Source: an uncultured Planctomycetaceae bacterium (GTDB lineage Bacteria > Planctomycetota > Planctomycetia > Pirellulales > Thermoguttaceae). Taken from it: a DNA stretch of 64,000 nt. The position numbers and the translations under genes were made by a program. This document shows positions 26,202 to 35,548 of the stretch, piece by piece (position 1 is the stretch's first letter; the number at the start of each line of letters is the position of its first letter). The DNA lies in NCBI GenBank assembly GCA_946408825.1, contig CAMJTU010000005.1, positions 1 to 64,000 on the forward strand, in the 5' to 3' direction. The notes below the pieces were generated by a model. That model was given only the letters and a program-made list of their open reading frames with translations. It had not been told where the DNA came from and did not search any database.

Positions 26202-28154
26202 GTGACTAACTCGATAAAAACAGCGCTCTCCGGCGTTTTATTCTTCTTTCTATTTTTTGTCGGAACGTCGCGTTCCGCCGACTATTACGTCGATTCTCTT
26301 AATGGCGACGACGCAAACGCGGGGACGACGCCCGCGACCGCGTGGAAATCGCTCGAGCGCGTCGACGCGGCGCCCCTTGCCGCAGGAGACTCCGTTCTTT
26401 TCCGGCGCGGGCGCGTTTGGCGCGGAACGCTGAGGACGAAGTCCGGCGAAGAAGGACGCCCCGTCCGCTACGGCGCTTACGGAAAGGGACCGAAGCCGAG
26501 AATCCTCAGTTCCACCGACCTAAGCGATCCGAAACTTTGGACTCGCGTCGGCGACGGTCTCTGGGCGACGCTTGAGAATAAGCTTCGCGACGCGAAGAAT
26601 CCCGCGCCGGAAACGGCGGAATTCGCCTCAGGGGATTGGTTTGTCTACACGGAAGACGACGCCGAGGGCGAGGCGTCGCGCGAGGTCTTTCCTGAACTTG
26701 ACGACGCCGAAGGTTGGCGCGTTTCCTGCGTCGCCTCGGGTTCCCACGGATCTTTTTTCCAATTCACGACGCAAGGGTTTCCCGTTCGCGGCGCCCGTTA
26801 CGTCGCGCTACGGTTCCGCGCGCGTTCTTCCGAGCCCTTTACGATCCCGGCGACCGCGCCCTCGCTTTTCATGAGCGACGCGCCGTGGTCGAGTTACGGA
26901 GACACTGTCTCTTCCGACCTTGAGATAACAAACGAATGGCGCGAGTTTGACGCCGTGTTCCACACGAACGTCGACGCGGAGGACGGGCGCGTGACTTTCT
27001 TCCTCGGAGGCGCGATTCCCGACGGCGCGACCTTCGACTTCGTCGTCGAGGGCGCTCGGGAACTGACGTCCGCTTCCGTCGAACTTGGAAAGGACGTCGG
27101 CAACCTTGTCTTTACGGAGCCGGGCGCGGTCAAACAGTCGGAAGACCCCGAGACGAAGCGGTTCGCGCCGACCTACGACCGCCGCGAGTACTGCGGTTTC
27201 AAAAAATGGACTCTCGACGCTCTCGAAGAAAACGGCGACTTCTGGTACGATATCGCGTCGCGCCGTGTTTTTCTCAAGTCCGACGCGAACCCAGGCAAGA
27301 AATACGCGTCGATTGAGGCCGTTTTGCGTCCGCACTGCTGCGAGATTGTCGGGAACGACGTCGTCGTTGAGAATCTCGCGCTGACGCATACCGGCGCGCA
27401 TGGAGTTTCCGTCGACGACGCGGAGCGCGTCGTGATTCGCGACTGCGATTTCGACTGGATCGGAGGCGGCGACCTTTACGGGGGCGGCGGCGAGGGCAAA
27501 CGCGTTCGCTTCGGCAACGGGGTGCAATTCTGGAACAAATCGATCGACTGTCTTGTCGAACGGTGCAAATTCTCGCGGGTTTACGACACGGCGACGACGG
27601 CGCAAGGACCGGATCAGTCCGTTTCGCGCAACCTCGCGATCCGCGACTGCGTCATGTGGCGCTGCGAGCAGGCGTTTGAAATCTGGTTTTCAGACGATGA
27701 GACGATTCTCGAAGGGTGCGTCTTCGAACGCAATCTCTGCGTCGACTGCGGACGCGGCTGGAGCCACGTTCAGCGTCCGGATAAGATCGCGACCCCGATT
27801 CTCGGCTACGGGCTGACCTGCGCGAAGGTCGACGTGACGATCCGTGAAAACGTCTTCTGCGACTCCTCCGAATACTTCATTAAATTCTGGCACGACCGCG
27901 TCGGGGAGTATCATATCGACGACAACGTCTACTGGGTCTGGAAAGATCGGGAGCATTTTCAGGGCGACAAGTATTTCGGATTCGACGCGTCGCACGGCAA
28001 GCCGCTCATGACGTGGGACGAATACCGCGCCGCAACAGGGCAAGACGCCCATTCCCGCTGGCTCGAACCGAAGTTCCGCGATTACGATAAGGACGATTTC
28101 GCGCTCCTGAACCGCGACGAACTAAAAGCGGGACCGTCCCCGCGAAGAATGTAA
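26202..28154 (+). CDS. Secreted right-handed beta-helix protein
   Basis: This 650-residue protein starts at GTG with a strong AGAGGAG ribosome site 8 bp upstream. It has a signal peptide (residues 1-26, ending GTSRSA) followed at once by the entry segment common in pectate-lyase-like parallel beta-helix proteins (YYVDSLNGDDANAGTTPATA). Residues ~130-270 contain a carbohydrate-binding-like beta-sandwich insert. Residues ~380-580 show repeated short beta coils (VVIRDCDFDWIGGG, CLVERCKFSRVYD, LAIRDCVMWRCE) typical of the helix. Polysaccharide cleavage or binding is likely, but catalytic residues could not be assigned. A strong hairpin follows the gene. Confidence 0.82.
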   Translation: MTNSIKTALSGVLFFFLFFVGTSRSADYYVDSLNGDDANAGTTPATAWKSLERVDAAPLAAGDSVLFRRGRVWRGTLRTKSGEEGRPVRYGAYGKGPKPRILSSTDLSDPKLWTRVGDGLWATLENKLRDAKNPAPETAEFASGDWFVYTEDDAEGEASREVFPELDDAEGWRVSCVASGSHGSFFQFTTQGFPVRGARYVALRFRARSSEPFTIPATAPSLFMSDAPWSSYGDTVSSDLEITNEWREFDAVFHTNVDAEDGRVTFFLGGAIPDGATFDFVVEGARELTSASVELGKDVGNLVFTEPGAVKQSEDPETKRFAPTYDRREYCGFKKWTLDALEENGDFWYDIASRRVFLKSDANPGKKYASIEAVLRPHCCEIVGNDVVVENLALTHTGAHGVSVDDAERVVIRDCDFDWIGGGDLYGGGGEGKRVRFGNGVQFWNKSIDCLVERCKFSRVYDTATTAQGPDQSVSRNLAIRDCVMWRCEQAFEIWFSDDETILEGCVFERNLCVDCGRGWSHVQRPDKIATPILGYGLTCAKVDVTIRENVFCDSSEYFIKFWHDRVGEYHIDDNVYWVWKDREHFQGDKYFGFDASHGKPLMTWDEYRAATGQDAHSRWLEPKFRDYDKDDFALLNRDELKAGPSPRRM

Positions 28155-28206
28155 CGTGAAACGTTTTAGCGCCGTCGACGGCGGAGGGCGGCGCGCTTAA
28201 AAGAAA

Positions 28207-28239
28207 ACGGGACGTTCCGAAGCGTTCGGAGCGTCCCGT
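28207..28239. terminator. Bidirectional hairpin terminator between convergent genes
   Basis: A 15-bp stem (28207-28221 with 28225-28239, one G-T wobble) with a GCG loop lies between genes ending at 28154 (+) and 28266 (-). It is flanked by A-rich sequence on the left and gttttg on the right, fitting termination in both directions. Confidence 0.8.
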
Positions 28240-28265
28240 CTGTCGTTTTGAAGGCGTTTGGCGCG

Positions 28266-31142
28266 TTATTTCGCGGCGTCGAGGCGGAAGACTCGGACGT
28301 CTTGCGCGTCGATCTTGCCTTTAAGAATCCAGTTGGACGCGGCGCCGTCGAATCGTTGTTCCGTCAGCTCTTCGTAGATTTCGGCGCCTGATTTTTGAAG
28401 CGCGGCGACGAGCTCGGGCGCGAGCGTTATCGCGTAATCTTTCGTCTCGTCGGAGTCGTTGAAGAGCGTCAGATAGATCGCGTCGCCGTCGCGCAGCGGG
28501 TTCGACGCGACGCTCGCGCCGGGAAGCGCGCCGAATCGTTCGACATACAGTTTCGCGTCGTTTGTCTCCGCGCAAGGCTCCGGCTCCCAGCCCGCCTCGG
28601 CGACGCGCGTCACGATCGGCATGTACCGCTTGAAGAGCGGTCGATCGCGTTCGTAAAGCTCCGGATTCTCAAAATAATGGCGCGTCGACGCGTCCGCGCT
28701 GAAGTAGGAGGGGAACATTCCGTAGGCGAGCGCGCGCTTCATGTAACGCTCCGAACACTCCTTCGTGAACTGCGAAAAGTCCGTGTTCATGAGGAAACAG
28801 TACGGTTTGCCCGCGCTCAGGACGCGTCTGAACATGAGTTCGTCGTCCGTCATTGGACGCCAGCCGCCGCCCCAGTTCCAGTTCGTCTCCGTCCCGAGAA
28901 CGTCGAGTCGCGGCGCGAGCCAGAAGTGAAGACTCGGCGTCGCGTTTGCCATAATCAGCCGCCCGCGCGCGTGAACGTCTTCTGAGATTTTACGAACGTA
29001 CTCGTAGGCGACGAGTCCGCGGAAGATCGCGGGTCGGCGCGTTTCCGCGTCGAAGGTCAGCGGCGTCGTCATTCCCGAGAAATACTCGCGGGTAAAGTCG
29101 AGTTCCGCCGTGACGTACCCTTCGCTCGAATCGACGTATTCCCCGTCGATTCCCGGTCGCGCCTCGAAGTCGAGGAATTCTTCGCGCGTTTTCGGAAGTT
29201 TATCTTCCGCGAGCGGCTCGCCGAACTGCCGGTTCGCGATCTCGTCGTTCCACTTCGTCTCGAAGCTCGCGATCGGTTCGATTCCCTCGTTCTCCGGCGT
29301 CGAGAGTTTGCCCGACCTCGCCAACTCGACGAGTCCCGGCGCGTCGTTCATGCTCCAGACGATTCCGTCGCACCACGGCGTGTCGAGGAGCTTCCCCGTA
29401 AAAGCGCCGTCGACGTCGCGCATCCCAGTCGTGAAGAGGGAACGCGCCTCGTCGGTCAGCCACGCGGGGGAACCGTCCGCGCGCCGCTCGTTTTTAAGCG
29501 CGATCTCCTTGGCGGCGTCGAGCGCTTTCTCGCGCGATTTCGGCGACGTTTCCGATTTTTGGATTTGGAACCACCACGTCATCGGCTCCGTATAGCGGAA
29601 CGAGGTCATGCCGCGCGCGTCGTCCTCCGCCGTTTCGTCGACGCCTTCCTTGAAGACGAACCCGAAATCCTGCCAGTCGCGCACCTTCGAGATTTTCGCG
29701 AACGCCATCCAGTTCCCTTGACGCTGCGCTCTGACCTTGACCGCCTCCGGGAACGCGCGGCGCCACGCGTCGAACGCGGCGCGGAACGGAGTCGAACCGA
29801 AAGGCGTGTTCGGAGTCGAATCGGCGCGGTAGTCGGCGAGCGAGGTCGGAACGAGGTCGCCGCCGTCGGAGAGGCGCCAGCATAGCGGAAGGAGTCGGAG
29901 TTCGATTTCGGGCTTCTCCTTCGTGAGCGCGAGGTCGTACGCGACATAAAGCTCGCGGGTCGCGCCGTTGGCGGCGATGCGATAGAACGCGGGATAATCC
30001 GGATCGAGCGCGATTCCAAACGCGGCGCCCCAGCGGACTCCGTCCTCCGTCTCGATGCGTTCGGCGACGACCCCAAAGGGATATTTCGACGTCTCGCCGG
30101 CGCCGACGTCGGGGAGCTTCCGCGTCGTTCGGCGTTCGTCGGAACTCAGCTCGCGATATCCGCGCGGATCGTCGAACCAGACCCAGCGCGCGCCGGGGCG
30201 CGGCTCGGGGATCGGGAGCGCGTAGTAGAAGGTGAAGACGCAATCGTAGAACTCTTCCAGTTCTTCGAAGTTCGTCCTTTCGCCGTCAGCGTTGTGATAG
30301 TCAATGCTCACATGGACGGGCTGCAGGCGGAGATTGAGAACCGTTTCGTCGACGCCGGCGGGGAGTCGATTGGTCGATTTTCGAACTTCAAATCTGCCGA
30401 TCTGGTAGACGGCGTTTTCGTCCGCGTCGGGCGCTCCGATGAAATTGGACGTATTATTCGCGCGTAAGGGATAACGGACGAAGAGTTGCGGCGCGTCGGG
30501 CGAGCGTTCGATTTCCGTTACGGGCGCGAAGTCAAAGAACGCGGCGTCTTCGTTCGAATCGCACTCGTAGAGCGCGAAGTCCTTGAAATAGACGACGCCG
30601 GTATGTCCGCGAAACATGCCGTAGACCGTGAGCGATTTGACCGGTCTATCGGGGAAGATCACGATTTTTCCCTCCGACCAGTCCGAGTCGCCGATCGGGA
30701 AGGGATGAATCTGTCCCCAAAGGGGCGTATCGTCGTCGTAAATCAGGTCGACGTAGAGGGAGTATCCGGCGTCTCTATTTCCGGAGACGTTCTCCGCCTT
30801 GCTCTTGCCGACGATAATAATCGGCTTCGCTTGCTTCTGTTTGAGATCGTACCAATAGGAAACTCCGGCGCCCGGCTTATCGAACTCCGCGACCTCGCAG
30901 CGGAACGTCGCGCCGAGCGTTTCGTAGCCCGACTCGTATTTTCGCGGGCCCTGCGTCGGCTGGACGGGCCATACCCCGCGGATCGAGTCGAGCGACAGCG
31001 GCTTTCTTACGACCGACGCCTGAATCTGCTTCGGACCGGTCGCAGGCGAGGTTTGTTCCGCCGCGCCGGTCGTTCCAAGGGACGCCGAGAAGGTCGTCAG
31101 CGCCGCGATAAAGAACGCGGCGCAAATCGTTTGCGTTTTCAT
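28266..31142 (-). CDS. Large secreted protein, possible TIM-barrel glycosidase
   Basis: This 958-residue protein has a signal peptide (residues 1-28, ending GTTGAA). The N-terminal ~450 residues look like beta-sandwich domains. The C-terminal half has features of a (beta/alpha)8 hydrolase: an acidic segment PGIDGEYVDSSEGYVTAELD, a later LDVLGTETNWNWGGGW, and a final beta-rich domain (DGDAIYLTLFNDSDETKDY). These acidic residues at strand-like ends are compatible with a glycosidase active site, but I cannot place it in a named family. It converges with the beta-helix gene and lies 52 bp downstream of the haem/TolB-like gene, so it could be cotranscribed with the latter. Confidence 0.55.
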   Translation of the reverse strand: MKTQTICAAFFIAALTTFSASLGTTGAAEQTSPATGPKQIQASVVRKPLSLDSIRGVWPVQPTQGPRKYESGYETLGATFRCEVAEFDKPGAGVSYWYDLKQKQAKPIIIVGKSKAENVSGNRDAGYSLYVDLIYDDDTPLWGQIHPFPIGDSDWSEGKIVIFPDRPVKSLTVYGMFRGHTGVVYFKDFALYECDSNEDAAFFDFAPVTEIERSPDAPQLFVRYPLRANNTSNFIGAPDADENAVYQIGRFEVRKSTNRLPAGVDETVLNLRLQPVHVSIDYHNADGERTNFEELEEFYDCVFTFYYALPIPEPRPGARWVWFDDPRGYRELSSDERRTTRKLPDVGAGETSKYPFGVVAERIETEDGVRWGAAFGIALDPDYPAFYRIAANGATRELYVAYDLALTKEKPEIELRLLPLCWRLSDGGDLVPTSLADYRADSTPNTPFGSTPFRAAFDAWRRAFPEAVKVRAQRQGNWMAFAKISKVRDWQDFGFVFKEGVDETAEDDARGMTSFRYTEPMTWWFQIQKSETSPKSREKALDAAKEIALKNERRADGSPAWLTDEARSLFTTGMRDVDGAFTGKLLDTPWCDGIVWSMNDAPGLVELARSGKLSTPENEGIEPIASFETKWNDEIANRQFGEPLAEDKLPKTREEFLDFEARPGIDGEYVDSSEGYVTAELDFTREYFSGMTTPLTFDAETRRPAIFRGLVAYEYVRKISEDVHARGRLIMANATPSLHFWLAPRLDVLGTETNWNWGGGWRPMTDDELMFRRVLSAGKPYCFLMNTDFSQFTKECSERYMKRALAYGMFPSYFSADASTRHYFENPELYERDRPLFKRYMPIVTRVAEAGWEPEPCAETNDAKLYVERFGALPGASVASNPLRDGDAIYLTLFNDSDETKDYAITLAPELVAALQKSGAEIYEELTEQRFDGAASNWILKGKIDAQDVRVFRLDAAK

Positions 31143-31194
31143 ATCGTTATTCCGTCGTTGTGTTTGTCAAGAGGATGAGACGATTCTAAGACGC

Positions 31195-34100
31195 TCAGTT
31201 TCGCCAACTTGCGCCGAGGAGCGCGTCGAGCTGGAGATCGTCGACGCGCTCGCCCTTCTTGATTGCGTCGCGGGTCGCGTTTTCACGACGCTGGAAGTAT
31301 TCGTAACGCTTCTCCTGATCGATTTCGACGTCGGCGACGGGCTGGAAGTCGGATTCTTCGCCGCGTCCTTGGACGGCGAGCCGCTCCTTGCCGCGCTTAA
31401 TGATTGCGAGCGCCTCTTGATAATCCGCGCTGTTTTGCGCTTCGGCGGCGCCCCAGCGGTTGAGGCACGGACTCGTTTCGGGTCGGTCAAGGAGAACGGA
31501 AGCCGCTAGGTCGAGACCGCGGCGCCCGGTGAGTTCCTCAAGACGCTTCGTCTCCTCTTGCGTTAGCGGCGAGCGTCCGTACGCGTTGCCGCGATACGCG
31601 GAGCCGAACGTCGGATAATACGGCGCGTTGATATCGATCCACGTCACGACGCGGAGGAACGCCTCGGGGTCGGTTTCTTTATCGACGTACACGCCGAGTT
31701 CTTTGCGTTTAGCGTCGATTTCCGGGTTCTCGTGCCCCTTGAGTAAAACGTCCGCGAGCTTGCTCTTTGTACTGCCCCACGTATACGCCGGGAAGGTGTT
31801 GTGCGGGCCCGCGCCGGGGACGCGGACGTAGCCCTTCGTGCGGAGCTGCCAGTACGACGTGTTGAACGCGAGGTTGCGGTCGCCCGAAAGCGCGAGTTTT
31901 TCGCCCGCGGGCTTACCGAAGTCGTGACAGGCGACGCAGTATTTGTCGAAGACAGGCTGAACTTCTTCGTAATAGCTGAAGAGTCGCGGCTCGCCGAACC
32001 ACGGCTTGAGGGGCTGCGGCGTTCCGGAGTTGGCGGCGCCGGCGAGCGTCCCGGAGGCGGGCGCGTCGACGCGGCTCTCATGACAGCCGACGCAGGCGTT
32101 CGTCTCGCCCGGTCGCGCCATAATGCCGCTGCGCATCGACTGGATCAGCATCTGATTTTCGTCGAGGAGCTGGAAGTAGACGAACTTCTCGGCGGGGACG
32201 GCGAAGGAGACGCTTCCGTCTTCCGCGACGGGAACGGTTCCGAGGATGCGCTTGTTGTTGAAGTCGTCCCACGCCATGCCGGGCGCCTGCGTGCCGCTTC
32301 CCTGCCAGTCGGGGTTCGTCCAGAAGCGTTTTTCAGGCGACTCGACGACGCGCAGATACTTGACGGCGCCGGGTTTCACGTCCTGCATTCCGAAGCCTTC
32401 GTAGACGTTCGAAACGTAGAAGTAGCCGTTCGGGTCGTCGCGGTCGAGGCGTTCGGCGACGGTCTGGGGACGGTCGGTCGGGACGATCGGCTGCGGGTCG
32501 AAGCAGCCGGGGTCGTCGGTATGGACGAGGGTCGCGCCGCCGTCGGGGTCGAGGACGTAGATTCCCATGTTCTCGCCGACGCCCGTCTGACCCGCGGCGA
32601 GGATATAGTCGTCGTCGAGCGGGAAGGGGTCTTCGTATTTACGCGGGGATTTTGAGAACGTGTCGTAACGGTAGGCTTCGAGGAACGGGTCGTTAGCGGG
32701 CGCGTCGGAGACCCAGTCGATCGTCTCGGGGGGCCACGTCTGGAGGACGGGCTTGCGCCCGTCGACGCCGAGTCTGCGGTCGATCAGGGCGACGGCGCCC
32801 CAAGGTCGGTCGTGGCAGGAGCCGAGGACGCAGACGAACTTCGAGTCGTCGTCGGGGAGCGGGCGCGCGTCGATGACGCCGCCGGGGGACGCCGTGTTGT
32901 TGCCCCAGTAGATTTCATGCTTCGTGCCGTCGGGGTTGGTGACCCAGACGCCCTGCGCGTCGCCGAAGTTGCGGTCGACGTATTCCCAGCGGTCGTAGAT
33001 AATGCGCCCGTCGGAGAGGATCGCGGAATGTCCTTCAAAGAGCGTGCTCTTGCCGATCTGCTCGACGTTGGAACCGTCCGCGTTCATCTTGTGGAGATTG
33101 CACATGATGTGGCGGTTGCACATGCAGTATTTCGGCTCTCGCGTCGAGGAAAAGACGATTTCGCCCGTCGGAAGATAGACCGGGTCGATATCGGAAGCGC
33201 CTTTGACGAAGGTCAGCTGACGGTAGCCGTCGATTTTTTGGAGGTCGTCGACGGTCATGTCGGCGCGGAGGACGATTGTCGGACGTTTATAGTCGAGGGT
33301 GATTTCGGCGATGTGATAGTCGTCGTCGTAGGAGCGACGGACTGAGAAAAGAACTTTGTCGGCGTCGTAGGAGAGACACGGGTCGCGGACGATTCCGTCG
33401 GGGACTTCGAGGAGCGTCTGCGTTCTGTCTTCTTCGGGGAACCAGACGACGAGCGAGGAGCCGGCGATTACGGGGAAACTTCCTTCATTGATTTCGCCGC
33501 GCTGGAAGATCGTCGCCGTGTTGTGGTGATCGGGGCGATACTGCTGGCGCTTGACGTAAAGAATCGCGTCGGGAAGCTGCTCGAAGGCTTCTCGTTTTCG
33601 CGCCTCTTCGCGCTCTTTCTTCTCGCGTTCGGCGCGTTCGTAATATTCGCGGCGAAGCGTCGAACCTTCTTCGTCGAGCGTCCCCGGAATCGAGAACGCG
33701 TCGCAGCGGATGTGCGCCCAGCCGCCCGTCTCAAGGTCGACGACGCGGATCACGGCGCGCCGCCCTGCGTAGGGGGAGACGTCCCATTTGACGGCGCGGA
33801 GTTTCTGGTTGTCGTCGCCCTTGGCGCTCAGAACCGGCTCGACGGCGCCGTCGTCCTTAATGAGCGCGAGTTCGACGCGCTCCCCTTCGCGACTCCCGCC
33901 GCCCCCGACGAGGAACGTCAGTTCGCCCGCGTCGAGCTTGAAGACGGGCGATTCGATCACGCAGATCGTATCGTCCGTCGGATTGTCGTTCGCGGAGGAT
34001 TCGAGCGTCGTGAGATAATATTTGCCGCTCTTGTCGTAAGGGCCGCCGCCGGCGTGAAATTCGAGGTCGCGCGAGCCGATCGGCTTCGTATTCGCGCCTT

Positions 34101-34254
34101 CGACGATCGTCCAGCCGTCGAGGTCGCCCGACTCAAAGTCGAAGATTAACGGATTCTGTCCGTAGCCGAATTTTACGAACGCCAGCGTCAAAAGAACGCC
34201 GAAAAGAAGCCGCGCGACGCGCGATAATCCGAAACGATAACAACGACGATTCAT
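31195..34254 (-). CDS. Secreted TolB/WD40-repeat protein with two haem c motifs (HzsA-like)
   Basis: The start at 34254 (MNRRCYRF) begins a signal peptide (ending FVKFGYGQ) and has an AGGAG site; the open frame to 34320 adds an unlikely leader. The 1019-residue protein has an N-terminal lectin-like beta-sandwich (DFESGDLDGWTIVEG), an acidic helical linker, and a beta-propeller region with PD40/TolB-like strands (PTGEIVFSSTREP, LSDGRIIYDRWEYVD). Two c-type haem sites follow: CVGCH at C721 and CVACH at C773. This order matches the family annotated in many planctomycetes as resembling the hydrazine synthase alpha subunit. That resemblance does not imply anammox: the genes for the other subunits are not here. 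Electron transfer outside the cytoplasm is likely. Confidence 0.78.
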   Translation of the reverse strand: MNRRCYRFGLSRVARLLFGVLLTLAFVKFGYGQNPLIFDFESGDLDGWTIVEGANTKPIGSRDLEFHAGGGPYDKSGKYYLTTLESSANDNPTDDTICVIESPVFKLDAGELTFLVGGGGSREGERVELALIKDDGAVEPVLSAKGDDNQKLRAVKWDVSPYAGRRAVIRVVDLETGGWAHIRCDAFSIPGTLDEEGSTLRREYYERAEREKKEREEARKREAFEQLPDAILYVKRQQYRPDHHNTATIFQRGEINEGSFPVIAGSSLVVWFPEEDRTQTLLEVPDGIVRDPCLSYDADKVLFSVRRSYDDDYHIAEITLDYKRPTIVLRADMTVDDLQKIDGYRQLTFVKGASDIDPVYLPTGEIVFSSTREPKYCMCNRHIMCNLHKMNADGSNVEQIGKSTLFEGHSAILSDGRIIYDRWEYVDRNFGDAQGVWVTNPDGTKHEIYWGNNTASPGGVIDARPLPDDDSKFVCVLGSCHDRPWGAVALIDRRLGVDGRKPVLQTWPPETIDWVSDAPANDPFLEAYRYDTFSKSPRKYEDPFPLDDDYILAAGQTGVGENMGIYVLDPDGGATLVHTDDPGCFDPQPIVPTDRPQTVAERLDRDDPNGYFYVSNVYEGFGMQDVKPGAVKYLRVVESPEKRFWTNPDWQGSGTQAPGMAWDDFNNKRILGTVPVAEDGSVSFAVPAEKFVYFQLLDENQMLIQSMRSGIMARPGETNACVGCHESRVDAPASGTLAGAANSGTPQPLKPWFGEPRLFSYYEEVQPVFDKYCVACHDFGKPAGEKLALSGDRNLAFNTSYWQLRTKGYVRVPGAGPHNTFPAYTWGSTKSKLADVLLKGHENPEIDAKRKELGVYVDKETDPEAFLRVVTWIDINAPYYPTFGSAYRGNAYGRSPLTQEETKRLEELTGRRGLDLAASVLLDRPETSPCLNRWGAAEAQNSADYQEALAIIKRGKERLAVQGRGEESDFQPVADVEIDQEKRYEYFQRRENATRDAIKKGERVDDLQLDALLGASWRN

Positions 34255-34500
34255 CTCTTTCGACTCCTGCTCATGTTTCAACCTGCGACCCGCCGACGTC
34301 GACGCGTCCGCGCTTTCCATATTGTCCGATTTCGACGAGCGTTTTGCAAGACCTTGGGGCGGCGATTTGAAGAGGTTGCGTGTAAATTTCTCCCGCGCTT
34401 GTTCGTCGGAAGCGCGCGACGCGAAAATCTATCTGTTGAAACCGCGATCGACGCGACGGCGCCTTCGGCATGCTCTTTCATTCTCTTGACCTTGATCTTC

Positions 34501-34529
34501 TTGACGCCCCCGATTTGCGACGTTATACT
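34501..34529 (+). promoter_or_regulatory. Sigma-70-type promoter for the Rpn-family gene
   Basis: TTGACG (34501-34506), 17-bp spacer, TATACT (34524-34529). Transcription would begin near 34536, directly before a GGAGG ribosome site and the ATG at 34553, so the leader is very short. Confidence 0.75.
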
Positions 34530-34552
34530 CGACACAGTGGAGGGTTAATCCT

Positions 34553-35488
34553 ATGGCTAGGAAGAAGTCGAACGTCAACCGCGAGTACAAGGATCGCCTT
34601 TTTAAATTTCTTTTCGGCTCGCCTTCGCGCAGGTCGTGGGCGCTGGACCTATACAACGCAATGAACGGCTCGCATTATGCGGACGAGAACGCGCTTGTGT
34701 TCACGACGATCGAGGACGTCGTCTATATGGGAATGAAAAACGACGTTTCGTTCCTAATCGACTCCACGATGTGTTTTTTGGAACAGCAGTCGACGTACAA
34801 TCGGAACATGCCGGCGCGCTTTTTTGCGTACTCCGGGATGATTTACGCGAAACTTATGAACGAATCGCCCGATTTCGATCCGTACGCGCTTGATCTCCAG
34901 CGTCTTCCCGACCCTATGTTCGTCTGTCTCTGCAACGCGCCCAACTGGCGTGAAGAGAGGAAAACGTTGAGGTTGTCCGACGCTTTTGGGAAGAATTCGC
35001 GGAAACGATTGGAACTTCTGGTTGACGTCGTCAATATTAACTACGGTCGCAATAAGGAACTTCTTGAGGCGTGTCCGCCGCTGAAGGATTATTCGTTCTT
35101 CGTGTCGCGGGTACGTTATTATCTTAAACGCGGCATGACGCTCGAACAGGCGGTAGACGCCTCTTTGAACGATATGTCAAACGACGCGGTGATCAAACCG
35201 GCGCTTCTTGCGAATCAAGCGGAGGTTAAACGTATGTGCTTGTTAGAATATGACGAAGAGAAAACGCTGAGGGGACGATACGAAAAAGGCAAATCCGACG
35301 GTATAAAAAAGGGGATCAAAATCGGCGAAGCGAAGGGGCGTGAGGAAGGTCGTGAGGAAGGACTTGAGAAAGGACTTTCGTGGCTTGCGAATTTCGTGAA
35401 GAGCGGCGTTCTTACGATTGGACAGGCGTCGAGTCAAGCGGGGATGACGGAATCCGAGTTCGCCGCGAAGACGGGACTTAAGCTCTAA
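34553..35488 (+). CDS. Rpn-family PD-(D/E)XK nuclease / putative transposase
   Basis: This 311-residue protein belongs by its N-terminus (YKDRLFKFLFGSPSRR, then LYNAMNGSHY) to the Rpn / PDDEXK-family-transposase group. Members cut DNA and promote recombination; several are widespread, variable and sometimes multicopy. The expected active-site residues are visible: Asp in KNDVSFLID and the Glu-x-Gln pair in CFLEQQST, followed by the conserved MPARFFAYSGMIYAKL. The C-terminus is a Lys/Glu/Gly-rich repeat (AKGREEGREEGLEKGL), as is usual in the family. It is preceded by its own strong promoter and followed by a decayed gene, so this is an accessory spot. Confidence 0.88.
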   Translation: MARKKSNVNREYKDRLFKFLFGSPSRRSWALDLYNAMNGSHYADENALVFTTIEDVVYMGMKNDVSFLIDSTMCFLEQQSTYNRNMPARFFAYSGMIYAKLMNESPDFDPYALDLQRLPDPMFVCLCNAPNWREERKTLRLSDAFGKNSRKRLELLVDVVNINYGRNKELLEACPPLKDYSFFVSRVRYYLKRGMTLEQAVDASLNDMSNDAVIKPALLANQAEVKRMCLLEYDEEKTLRGRYEKGKSDGIKKGIKIGEAKGREEGREEGLEKGLSWLANFVKSGVLTIGQASSQAGMTESEFAAKTGLKL

Positions 35489-35548
35489 CGCCGTTTTGGC
35501 GAACGTCGACGGCTTGTCCCGTCTTAACCTTCAACGAAACAGAACGAT

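Noticed and set aside
31195..34254. Evidence for anammox metabolism
   Set aside because: Only an alpha-subunit-like architecture is present; the beta/gamma subunits and hydrazine dehydrogenase are not in the window, and the family is widespread in non-anammox planctomycetes.
34278..34535. Small minus-strand frames upstream of the haem/TolB-like gene
   Set aside because: They are low-complexity shadow frames overlapping the Rpn promoter, with no ribosome sites.
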